From contig JAVGWX010000004.1 in NCBI GenBank assembly GCA_036924085.1, forward strand, positions 83,099,941-83,163,940: a stretch of 64,000 nucleotides of DNA, given 5' to 3'. This DNA is from Ariolimax columbianus. Taxonomy: Eukaryota > Mollusca > Gastropoda > Stylommatophora > Arionidae. Below, one piece after another: positions 55,890 through 64,000 of the stretch. Positions within the stretch are counted from its first letter, which is position 1; every line of letters starts with the position of its first letter. The notes under the pieces were generated by a model, which did not search any database, had not been told where the DNA came from, and saw nothing but the letters and a program-made list of their open reading frames with translations. The position numbers and the translations under genes were made by a program.

Positions 55890-56105
55890 ATGGGGTGTGC
55901 GTTGGACTATGTTTTTATTTTGCGCCTGTCGGCCCAGTGCATCCGACTTCAACATGCATTTTATGTAAGGGTCTGCTTGCTCCTGCATTTTCTAACGGTT
56001 TGCTTCCCCGTGGTAATGGCTGGTGCTGTGATTGGGGAGCGAACCCAGCACCTTCGGATGGTGAGCCGTGTCACTTAACCACAAGCCGACGCCGTTCCCT
56101 AAAAG
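55890..56105 (-). mobile_element. SINE-F: tRNA head joined to the shared core
   Basis: The minus strand begins GGCGTCGGCTTGTGGTTAAG (A box) and GCTGGGTTCGCTCCCC (B box). It ends with ATGTTGAAGTCGGATGCACT and GGGCCGACAGGCGCAAAA, the same core motif found in SINE-B and in the leader of the rRNA-headed LINE. Confidence 0.75.
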
Positions 56106-56539
56106 CTCATAACATTGCTTCCGTTTTCGCAGATCCCCTGAGAGGACCTCACAAACCCCCAGTAGGTTCACAGATCACAGGCTAAGAGCCGCTGTACTAA
56201 ACTATTCCCAATTGAATTATCAATGAAATGGAATAAAGAAATTATATGTGTAGGAATGTAGATCAATATAAAAGAGATAAGTGACATAGCTTTTGTTATC
56301 AACCAATAAACTAAAAATGTGTCTAAGCACAGTTCAATAATTCAACTATAGATTCATATATGAACAAAACAACTGCTTTCTATCAAAGATAATCCCTGTG
56401 AAAAATAATCTGAAAGTTTCACCATATTAATTGAAATAATTTTCAAAATATTTGCATATTACTGAAGGAATGCAAAGTTGAAAATTCACATTTTTTGTTT
56501 CTGCAAAATACTTTGACGTGTCTCGATGGAATTTCTTTT
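56106..56539. other. Intron sequence, AT-rich
   Basis: No recognised feature; the open frame 56747-56427 overlaps a SINE-A-like body and has no motif. Confidence 0.4.
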
Positions 56540-57630
56540 GTAGCAGGTTACAGTGGCACTTGTTACATAATGAGGGTACTTGAGAAGGTGGACTGTGGTT
56601 TTCCTGGCTGTAGTGTAATGTGAGGTTCCCCAGTAAGGTAACTATTGTGGGAATTATAGTGTTGATTCCCACCTCATTGGTCAGACTACTGTGACACAGC
56701 CTGTTTCCAGAAGCATGAACAAGGACGTGAGGTGGGGTCTTGATCAATAAGTTTCACCTGACTCTAAAGTGAGGTGGGGTCTTGATCAATAAGTTTCACT
56801 TGACTCTAAAGTGAGGTGGGGTCTTGATCAATAAGTTTCACTTGACCCTGACGTGAGGTGGGGGTCTTGATCAATAAGTTTCACTTGACCCTGACGTGAG
56901 GTGGGGGTCTTGATCAATAAGTTTCACCTGTCCGTGACGTGAGCTGAAGTCTTGATCAATAAGTTTCACCTGGCTCTAACGTGAGGTGAAGTCTTGATCA
57001 ATAAGTTTCACCTGACTCTAACGTGAGGTGAGGTCTTGATCAATAAGTTTCACCTGGCTCTGTTGTAAGGTGAGGTCTTGATCAATAAGTTTCACCTGAC
57101 CCTGACCTAATATGAAGTGGGGGGTCTTGGTCAGTATGGTTCACCTGACCCTGACACAAGGTTTGGTCATCAGTATGTTTCACCTGATCCTGATGTGAGG
57201 TTTGGTCTTAGTCAGTATGTTTCACCTGATCCTGATGTGAGATTTGGTCTTAGCATGTTTCACCTGGCCCTGATGTGAGGTTTGGTCTTAGTCAGCATGT
57301 TTCACCTGGCCCTGATGTGAGGTTTGGTCTTAGTCAGCATGTTTCACCTGATCCTGATGTGAGGTTTGGTCTTAGTCAGCATGTTTCATTTGGCCCTGAT
57401 GTGAGGTTTGGTCTTAGTCAGCATGTTTCACCTGGCCCTGATGTGAGGTGAGGTCTTGATCAATAAGTTTCATCTGACCCTGACCTAATATGAAATGAGG
57501 CCATGGTCAGTATGTTTCATCAGGCCCTGAAGTGAAGGGTCTTGGTCAGTATGGTTCACCTGACTCTGATGCAATGTTTGGTCTTCATCAGTATGTTTCA
57601 CCTGATCCTGATGTGAGGTTTGGTCCCATA
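56540..57630 (-). mobile_element. Divergent SINE-A with a massively expanded minisatellite
   Basis: 56540-56745 aligns block by block with the SINE-A body (GTAGCAGGTTACAGTGGCAC, GAAGGTGGACTGTGGTTTTC, CAGCCTGTTTCCAGAAGC). It runs into ~24 units of 36-40 bp (TGAGGTGGGGTCTTGATCAA, TAAGTTTCACCTGACTCTA), covering the element's 5' tandem section. The later units (57160-57460) form a second subtype with GTCTTAGTCAGCATGTTTCA. It lies in the CCDC91-like last intron. Confidence 0.75.
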
Positions 57631-57689
57631 ACCCAGAGTAGAAGTGAAGCAACTAACAAAAAATGCTGAAATTTAATAAAAACCATTGT

Positions 57690-57885
57690 TACAGCATTTA
57701 TTCCCATTTCTGAGGACCACTGGGTTGATCTATAGAGCTGAGGAATAAAGGTCACTTGCTCCTGCAGTTACCATACAGTGTAAATCTGACAGAAAAAAAA
57801 CCTATGCCTTACTGAGGCTTTTAACCCTATACTTCTTGACCAGGACAGGTACTCAAACCATTTAACCACCCGCTGCTCAAATGTA
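57690..57885 (-). mobile_element. SINE-D copy, tRNA-headed
   Basis: The minus strand starts GAGCAGCGGGTGGTTAAATG, with B-box-like TATAGGGTTAAAAGCC. It ends with TTATTCCTCAGCTCTATAGA and AGAAATGGGAATAAATGC, shared with 48395-48610. Confidence 0.7.
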
Positions 57886-57968
57886 TTGCATATTGTCAAG
57901 AAATTATTTTGAATTTATGTTGTTTTTTTGTTGCCAAATGTCTTGATGTAATGATGGATGATTCAGAC

Positions 57969-58082
57969 CTGTCTTTGTTCATCAATGTATGCGCGCACGT
58001 CCACCATGGAGGCATCGAGAGCTGCTCTAACTGCATTCCTTCCTCTCTCTCTCTCCTCGTTTACCAGCAGAATTATCTGCTC
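57969..58082 (-). CDS. CCDC91: CCDC91-like, penultimate coding exon
   Basis: 114 nt, phase 0 at both ends: acceptor TTTTCTCAG/GAGCAG and donor AGACAG/GTCTGAAT. It encodes 38 residues including NEERERGRNAVRAALDASM, then VDVRAYIDEQRQ, a charged coiled-coil segment. The pattern corresponds to the KAVEEAVKRTRDELIEYIKE portion of vertebrate CCDC91 as I recall it. Flanked by SINE-D (downstream) and SINE-E (upstream) in the introns. Confidence 0.75.
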
Positions 58083-58107
58083 CTGAGAAAAGATAAGCAA
58101 AATATGA

Positions 58108-58270
58108 GGGCGTCTGGGTGGTAGAGCTCTCATTAACCAGAGTAAATGTACTGAGTTCAATCCCTGTTATTGACATGCTTCAGTCAATATATATGTAAAT
58201 CGGTACCTGGATTACTGTTAGGGGAAGGGGATGGCAGCAGGTAATCCCATCTAATAAAAATTGGTGGCCT
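58108..58270 (+). mobile_element. SINE-E copy, tRNA-headed
   Basis: GGTGGTAGAGCTCTCATT (A-box region) and GAGTTCAATCCC (B box) are followed by GGTACCTGGATTACTGTTAG, as in 47716-47950. It starts only ~25 bp upstream of the CCDC91-like exon acceptor, antisense to the gene. Confidence 0.7.
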
Positions 58271-58394
58271 CGTACAATAACTAACATTTCATCGACTACA
58301 GCAATGTCTGATATGAGACTTGATCTTTAGCGACACAAAAAGTGACAGTTACAAAATGCACATGAAAAAAAAAGCTTTGAACATGGATGAACTT

Positions 58395-58760
58395 CTCATA
58401 TGTACCTTCCATTCTACTGACCTACCTCACTATTACCTTCCATTCTACTGACCTACCTCACTATTACCTTCCATCCTACTGACCTACCACATTATTACCT
58501 TCCATTCTACTGACCTAACACGCTATTACCTTCCATTCTACTGACCTACCTCACTATTACCTTCCATTCTACTGACCTACCACATTATTACCTTCCATTC
58601 TACTGACCTACCTCACTATTACCTTCCATCCTACTGACCTACCACATTATTACCTTCCATTCTACTGACCTACCACATTATTACCTTCCGTTCTACTGAC
58701 CTACCACCTTAATGACCAACCACCCTAATGACCTACCACACTATTAACCGACTACATGAC
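58395..58760. repeat. ~31-bp tandem repeat, about 11 copies, fading to ~59000
   Basis: The unit is ACCTTCCATTCTACTGACCT plus ACCACATTATT or ACCTCACTATT. Degenerate ACCTACCACA units extend to about 58990, right up to the donor of the CCDC91-like exon at 58998. Confidence 0.92.
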
Positions 58761-58997
58761 CACGACGTCTAACGACATAAGTGGACTATAGATAAATAGA
58801 CATGATCTACCACACTTTTGATCTACCAGATGACCTACTACATGACCTATCCCACTATTGACCTACCACACTATTAATGGACTATATGACATACCACACT
58901 TTTGACCTACCACATGACATACCCCATTATTGACCAACACATAACCTACCTCACTATTGACCTACAATTACATTGACCTACCACTCTATTAACATAC

Positions 58998-59087
58998 CTG
59001 GGCTAACCTCTTTTCCTCTTCCACAGCTGCTTTCAATGATGCTTCATGCTTCTCTCTCACATCCTCAAACCTCTGAGAACAAGCAGC
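58998..59087 (-). CDS. CCDC91: CCDC91-like, internal coding exon
   Basis: 90 nt, phase 0: acceptor GTCCAG/GCTGCT and a strong donor GCCCAG/GTATGTTAAT. The 30 residues include AACSQRFEDVREKHEASLKA, then AVEEEKRLAQ, a Glu/Lys-rich coiled-coil heptad pattern matching the ISQETVKAAIIEEQKR stretch of vertebrate CCDC91 as recalled. Homology to neighbouring exons in rhythm suggests a repetitive coiled coil. Confidence 0.75.
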
Positions 59088-59384
59088 CTGGACAGAGCGA
59101 TGAAAAATAGAAGATGTTTGCCAAGCAAAAAATGAACAAATTATTTTGTTCTGTTATCACGATTGTTCCGATCGCTGTGTCCCCTGAGATGGTTTAGAAG
59201 GGCTGAGAAATTAAGGCCACTTGCCTAAGCTTTCACCTTATATCTCCATTGAACAATATCTTGTTTTACCGAGATTGAAACGGTTTGTTTTTTTTTTGGC
59301 GCAAAACAGATGCCGAGAAGCTCAGAGAGCAATGGAACGGCACGTACTAAAAATTTAGATACGGGATAAGATCCGGAACATACA
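59088..59384. other. Intron with SINE-D remnant
   Basis: 59175-59245 has GGTTTAGAAGGGCTGAGAAA and TTAAGGCCACTTGCC, resembling the 3' body of SINE-D. The rest is unassigned. Confidence 0.35.
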
Positions 59385-59620
59385 AATTCGACTGATCGTT
59401 GGACTGGACATGTGGTACGCATACCTGATAACAGATAGACCCGTAGAACGTTTTGGTGGCCAAATGCCTGTACACGTCCATGGGACCGTCTACCTATGTG
59501 ATAGCGACATGGACTGACCAAAGACCTAAGCCGGCATTGCAAATGATAGAGACGCATACAGAATATTGTTGGCTTTCTCGCATATAGCCCATCTGCCGGA
59601 CTGACGCCAAGGATAATGTG
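59385..59620 (+). pseudogene. Short LINE C-terminal relic
   Basis: A plus-strand frame reads DRWTGHVVRIPDNR and then a RTFWWPNACTRPWDR-like block, resembling the W-GHV-R-PD-R motif near the C-terminus of several LINE groups. Short and broken. Confidence 0.45.
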
Positions 59621-59937
59621 AATTAACCTTTAGAACCTCTCAACCAGTCCCCCTTTGATTGTTTCGCTTCTCTGCCCATCACTCCAAATGGGGGAGCATA
59701 TCTTTCCTCGGAAATTATTCAAGTGTATCAATTATCTCCTCTCTTAGTCACTCCTCTTCTACCTTTGGGATTTAGAGTTCTTTTTGTACATACTTGCAAT
59801 CAAGTGTGCAGACAAACAGATGATCTGTTGTGCAATGGCATTATGGAGGGGATGTCCATCCTTTTCACCAACCATTTTGGGCAAACCATCCTTTTCACCT
59901 TTATGCAGGCCACTATAGCGTAAGAAATTCAAGACCT

Positions 59938-60975
59938 TTAGAATGTTTGCATTACCTTTAGAATTGTTGCCATTACCTTTAGAATTGTTGCCATTACCTT
60001 TTGAATTGTTGCCATTACCTTTAGAATTGTTGCCATTACCTTTAGAATTGTTGCCATTACCTTTAGAATTGTTGCCATTACCTTTTGAATTGTTTTCAGT
60101 ACCTTTTGAATTGTTTTCAGTACCTTTAGAATTGTTGCCATTACCTTTAGAATTGTTGCCATTACCTTTAGAATTGTTTTCAGTACCTTTAGAATTTTTG
60201 CCATTACCTTTAGAATTGTTGCCATTACCTTTAGAATTGTTGCCATTACCTTTTGAATTGTTGCCATTACCTTTAGAATTGTTGCCATTACCTTTAGAAT
60301 TGTTGCCATTACTTTTAGAATTGTTGCCATTACATTTTGAATTGTTTTCAGTACCTTTAGAATTGTTGCCATTACCTTTAGAATTGTTGCCATTACCTTT
60401 AGAATTGTTGCCATTACCTTTTGAATTGTTTTCAGTACCTTTAGAATTGTTGCCATTACCTTTAGAATTGTTGCCATTACCTTTAGAATTGTTTTCAGTA
60501 CCTTTAGAAATGTTGCCATTACCTTTAGAATTGTTGCCATTACCTTTTGAATTGTTGCCATTACCTTTAGAATTGTTGCCATTACCTTTAGAATTGTTTT
60601 CAGTACCTTTAGAAATGTTGCCATTACCTTTAGAATTGTTGCCATTACCTTTAGAATTGTTGCCATTACCTTCAGAATTGTTGGCATTACCTTCAGAATT
60701 TGTGACATTACCTTTAGAATTGTTGTTATTTCCTTTAGAGTGTTTGCCATTATCTTTAGAATTTTGATCATTATTTTTATAATTTTAGTCGATACCTTCA
60801 ACATTTTTGTCATTAACTTTAGAACTGTTGTCAGTACCTTCAGAATTGTTGCCATTTGCCTTTAGAATTTGTGCCATGACCTTTAGAATGTCTTCCATTA
60901 CCTTAAGAATTGTTGCCATTGCCTTTTAATTTTTGTCATTACTTTTAGAATTTGTATCATTACCTTTAGAATTTT
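59938..60975. repeat. 18-bp minisatellite, ~50 units
   Basis: The unit is TTGCCATTACCTTTAGAA, with a TTTTCAGTACCTTTAGAA variant interspersed every few units. Because 18 is a multiple of 3, both strands stay open (six-residue repeats). The frames at 60855-59938 and 59943-60767 have no other support as genes. Units become irregular after 60680. Confidence 0.95.
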
Positions 60976-61084
60976 TGTCAATTTCATTTTGAATTTTTGC
61001 CTAGGCAGTGACTAACAAAGAAGATTCACTAAATGGTCACGTAGAATAAGCATGTGATCACATCTTTGATGTTTACACAGTCAG

Positions 61085-61930
61085 AAGAGTTCCTGTGGTG
61101 CTCTCGACATTTTTTGGAACACATCTCTGTATAGCGTTGAGTTTAGTGTTGAACTGTTGGCATAATCCATCATCTTTCTTTACTGGCCAAACAGGGGAGA
61201 ACAGTCTTCTAAAACATGCTCCGTAGTTTGTTCGCTTAACCCACATGTGCACAGCGGTGAAGCTGACAGTCGAGGATTGGACAAGTGTCTCTATTTGGGG
61301 CCAAATGCAACAGCACATGACAGCAGCCAGCAACTAATAGCTGGCTGCTTGCATCATGGTCAGCGAACAATAGCTGACCGTCACATGATGTGTTCCACCA
61401 CCATATGACGGCCCTGGGAACAGGCTGCACTAGTGATTAGTGTAGTCTGGGCAATGGATTATGACCACAATGGGCAGGCAAACCCAGTACTAAAAACAAA
61501 GCCAGTGCTGAAATCGGAATTGTTGGGTCAAAAGGTGCAGATATCGCAGCCTCGATGTAAACTACAATAGAATGTCACAATATCCTTTCCAGGACAAGCG
61601 CAGAAGAAGATGTTGGACAAGGGTCTGTTCTGCATGTTGTGCATATGTCCTAAGATGAAGAATGGCAATCTGTCCTTGGTAGTCAAGGGTGATGCCATTT
61701 GGTTGGTTCTGTTCTCTTTTGTAAGACTGGATAGTTCTCAAAACATGTGCCTTCAATATCTTCTTGTTTCACAATCTCCACCCACTTTTGCAAGCCTATC
61801 TGCCTACTCGTTCCAAGATTGGTAGCCCCTGAAGTATAGTTAGCGTTCTGTTATGGCAGCTATCTTGCTTAGTTCATTCCTTAGGTGCAAGAGTCTGCCA
61901 CCCTTGACAGCTTGCAGTACTCAGTGGGGA
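61085..61930 (-). pseudogene. LINE RNase H and finger relic split by SINE-B
   Basis: On the minus strand, 61930-61620 carries an ADRLAKVGG-like RNase H end in broken frames. After the SINE-B (61287-61612), 61275-61085 encodes a CTCG-SEQTTEHVLEDC finger, comparable to CPCG-TEHLLQNC of the rRNA-headed LINE, then a DVFQKMSRAPQEL-like terminus. A diverged RNase H-bearing LINE in the CCDC91-like intron. Confidence 0.65.
61287..61612 (+). mobile_element. Divergent SINE-B with ~9-bp target-site duplication
   Basis: TTGGACAAG lies at 61278-61286 and 61613-61621 (14 bp if one mismatch is allowed). Block order matches SINE-B: AACTAATAGCTGGCTGCTTG, CTGGGAACAGGCTGCA, CTGAAATCGGAATTGTTGGG, TCGATGTAAACTACAATAGA. 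It has a short GAAGAAGA tail. Older than the other copies by divergence. Confidence 0.8.
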
Positions 61931-62155
61931 CTCAGTTGTCTTGAGGCAAGGTGTTCGCCTCGAGTGCTGGAGGTTGCATGTTCGAATCGCGGTGGAGACC
62001 GTGGAATTTTTCAAATGGATCTTCTGGTAAAAATCCCCCTGATCTCTGGGTAGTGAGATCGGACTCCCATGTTCAGTGTCGAGCAAGTTAAAAATTCCTT
62101 GGCAGTCGGAAATTGAAAAGAGTAGGCTTAATGGCCGCTGCCCGAACAAAAATTC
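61930..62155 (+). mobile_element. tRNA-headed SINE
   Basis: TTGAGGCAAGGTGTTCGCCT (A-box region) and GCATGTTCGAATCGC (B box) are followed by ~150 bp ending in GGCCGCTGCCCGAAC and an A-rich tail. Confidence 0.75.
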
Positions 62156-62184
62156 AAATTAAAAATCTACCCAAGTTATTTGTA

Positions 62185-62375
62185 CCTTTCCCCAGATGGT
62201 TCGTTAAGAGCAGCTGTAGATGGCGCCCAACTGGCTGCAGATCTACTTAGCTCTAGTGGGTTTATTATGATGGACTCGAACATCTGTAAAAACCACCCTC
62301 CAAGAAACTGGTTGTATACAGGCTCTGTAGAGTCTTCTAAACCAGTATAAAGATGTTAAGTTAAGTTTATGTACA
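62185..62375 (+). mobile_element. Short SINE carrying the CR1-like LINE 3' end
   Basis: Body with AGATGGCGCCCAACTGGCTG and ATCTACTTAGCTCTAGTGGG, then AAACTGGTTGTATACAGGCT, CTTCTAAACCAGTATAAAGA and a GTTAAGTTAAG tail. Homologous to 42785-42965. Confidence 0.7.
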
Positions 62376-62567
62376 TATAGTGCATCTCTGGAGATAATTA
62401 CCAGGTGGCAGACAGAATTGTTGTTATAAATCATATTCTCGGCTTGTTAAAATGGTTGAACCTCAGCTATAGTAAACTTTGCAGATGAGAGTTTGATACA
62501 TATGTTACCAGTATTGGGAATGATTACTGACATTTGAATGAATTTCTTTGTTGATTTACTTATCGGC

Positions 62568-62928
62568 TTTAGGAAAGGAAGACTAACGTCTGGTAAGGCA
62601 CAAACATACTGATCAGACATGATAGTCAGGGTCAGGCAAAATATACTGGCCAAGACTCTCACCTCGGCTTCCTAGTAGCCCTCCCTGGAAACAGAGAGTC
62701 CATCATGGCTGCCTGGCTAATGGTGTGAGGGATCGACGTGATCTCTGTAGTAGTGAGCGGCACGCAGATGAAGCCAAGCATAGCACAACCACCTGGAGGA
62801 CCCTGGTCCACCTTCTTCAGCACGCTCAGGATGTGAGGAAAGCTACTGCAACTCGTCACTTAACGTCCTTCTCAGGGCGCACAAAAGAGTAAACCTACTA
62901 ATTGTGGACATTCGAAACAACAACAACA
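62568..62928 (+). mobile_element. SINE-A, reference copy with 10-bp target-site duplication
   Basis: ACTTATCGGC occurs at 62558-62567 and 62929-62938; the (AAC)n tail is at 62916-62930. This fixes the orientation of the family: tandem section at the 5' end, tail at the 3' end. Only one tandem unit is present. Confidence 0.92.
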
Positions 62929-62938
62929 ACTTATCGGC

Positions 62939-63204
62939 CTGAAATGCTGCCAGGGCCAGAAGTAGAATTTAGGATGAACTCTTCATTCTAACTAGATGCT
63001 CCCAATGAATGTAGAACACATAAACACTGACAGCAAAAGGTTCAATTGGTCTTCTCACAATGGGTCAGTACCTACTAACACAAGAACGGATTAAGTGCAA
63101 GTACATGGCATCCTAAAACTTGTGTTTTGTGTAGAAGATGATGGATGTCTTCCATAGATAATCATTCATTTAGGTCAACTCTGACTTTGAAACACCTGTT
63201 GCTT
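62939..63204. other. Intron sequence
   Basis: No recognised feature. Confidence 0.4.
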
Positions 63205-63325
63205 TACAGATGCTTGAATAAAAATGGCTTGCTGAAAGTGGTTGTATCAGGCCGAAAGGTGCAAAACCACAGCAAAATGAGGCACATTCTTTGTGCTCTA
63301 ACAAACAAATTGAAGAAAACTGAAT
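63205..63325 (+). mobile_element. Fragment carrying the shared SINE core
   Basis: TGCTGAAAGTGGTTGTATCA and GGCCGAAAGGTGCAAAACCA match the SINE-B core; flanking sequence does not extend the match on the 5' side. Confidence 0.5.
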
Positions 63326-63349
63326 AAACATGAAATAGAATACTATTGC

Positions 63350-63815
63350 TAACTTGTCCCCCTCTTGTTTTCTAGCTTATCCATCTCTCGTTTTCTAACT
63401 TGTTCACCTCTTGTTTTCTAACTTGTAAACCTCTCACGTTCTAACTTGCCCATCTCTTGTTTTCTAACTTGTTCACCTGTTTTCTAACTTGCCCACCTCT
63501 CCTGTTCTAACTTGCCCACCTCTCCTGTTCTAACTTGCCCATCTCTTGTTTTCTAACTTGCCCACCTCTCACGTTCTAACTTGCCCATCTCTTGTTTTCT
63601 AACTTGTTCACCTGTTTTCTAACTTGCCCACCTCTCCTGTTCTAACTTGCCCATCTCTTGTTTTCTAACTTGTTCACCTCTTGTTTTCTAACTTGCCCAT
63701 TTCTCGTTTTCTAACTTGTCCCCATCTTGTTTTATAACTTGTTCACCTCTTGTTTTCTAACTTATTCATCTCTTATTTTCTAACTTGTCCCACTCTTGTT
63801 TTCTAATTTGATCCT
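63350..63815. repeat. ~23-26-bp tandem repeat, about 18 copies
   Basis: The unit is TTGTTTTCTAACTTGCCCAC plus CTC, with TTCACC, CATCTC and ACGTTC variants. It ends ~80 bp from the donor of the next CCDC91-like exon. Confidence 0.92.
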
Positions 63816-63894
63816 CTTTTGTTATTTATTTAGTATATATAGCTGGTCCTATATGCACTATTTCAGTTTTGTATAATAACTATCTTCCTCTCAC

Positions 63895-63981
63895 CTCAAG
63901 TTCTTCAAATCTAGCATGTGCCTTCTCCTGCTCTTCTTGTACAGCTTTCTGAAACCTTTCTTGGCTCACTGTTCTTTCTGC
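63895..63981 (-). CDS. CCDC91: CCDC91-like, internal coding exon
   Basis: 87 nt, phase 0: acceptor CATGCAG/GCAGAA and donor CTTGAG/GTGAGAGG. It encodes 29 residues including AERTVSQERFQKAVQEEQEK, then AHARFEELE, comparable to the KVSQEIQKAIQEQRK region of vertebrate CCDC91 as recalled. This is the most 5' exon in the window; upstream exons lie beyond base 64000. The four exons together give 148 residues of coiled coil and C-terminus. Confidence 0.75.
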
Positions 63982-64000
63982 CTGCATGGGATTTAGTCAG

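Noticed and set aside
58395..58760. CRISPR-like array
   Set aside because: Units are contiguous tandem repeats with no unique spacers, in a eukaryotic intron.
59938..60855. 305-codon minus-strand and 274-codon plus-strand frames of six-residue repeats
   Set aside because: Both follow from an 18-bp satellite; no splice signals, domain or codon evidence.

Overview
The window is invertebrate nuclear DNA, gene-poor and packed with transposon relics. There are introns, LINEs, tRNA-derived SINEs, mariner and piggyBac relics and long minisatellites, and no bacterial-type operons. The 18S rRNA fragments carry a V4 region that, from memory, resembles molluscs, most likely a heterobranch gastropod. 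That placement is recollection, not a search.

The only host gene I can support is the 3' end of a minus-strand gene. Four phase-0 coding exons (63895-63981, 58998-59087, 57969-58082, 54531-54686) encode a coiled coil and C-terminus resembling CCDC91 (p56, the GGA-binding trans-Golgi accessory protein). The gene continues past the right edge. Its introns hold SINEs and three large tandem arrays.

The centre (24119-39107) holds the most unusual object: two tail-to-tail copies of a non-LTR retrotransposon whose 5' portion is ribosomal. Each copy reads: 5' external-spacer-like sequence, about two thirds of 18S rRNA, the last ~380 nt of 28S rRNA, a leader, then one long ORF (AP-endonuclease, reverse transcriptase, RNase H, Cys/His finger), then a (GAA)n tail. 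Both copies have exact target-site duplications (12 bp at 24107/30189; 11 bp at 31719/39108), so the rRNA part moved with the LINE. Copy A interrupts a CR1-like LINE that resumes exactly on its other side. A third copy (8682-10636) is 5'-truncated and has no rRNA.

Left part (1-24100): a LINE relic, mariner and piggyBac relics, SINE copies, G-rich and GT-rich simple sequence and several minisatellites. Right part (39100-54400): LINE relics of several clades, nested SINEs and a 2.2-kb 16-bp minisatellite. The SINEs fall into recurring families. SINE-A has an (AAC)n tail and an internal minisatellite that can expand. SINE-B has a (GAA)n-type tail and shares a core with the leader of the rRNA-headed LINE. 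SINE-C to SINE-F and others have tRNA-like heads, and one short family carries the CR1-like LINE 3' end.
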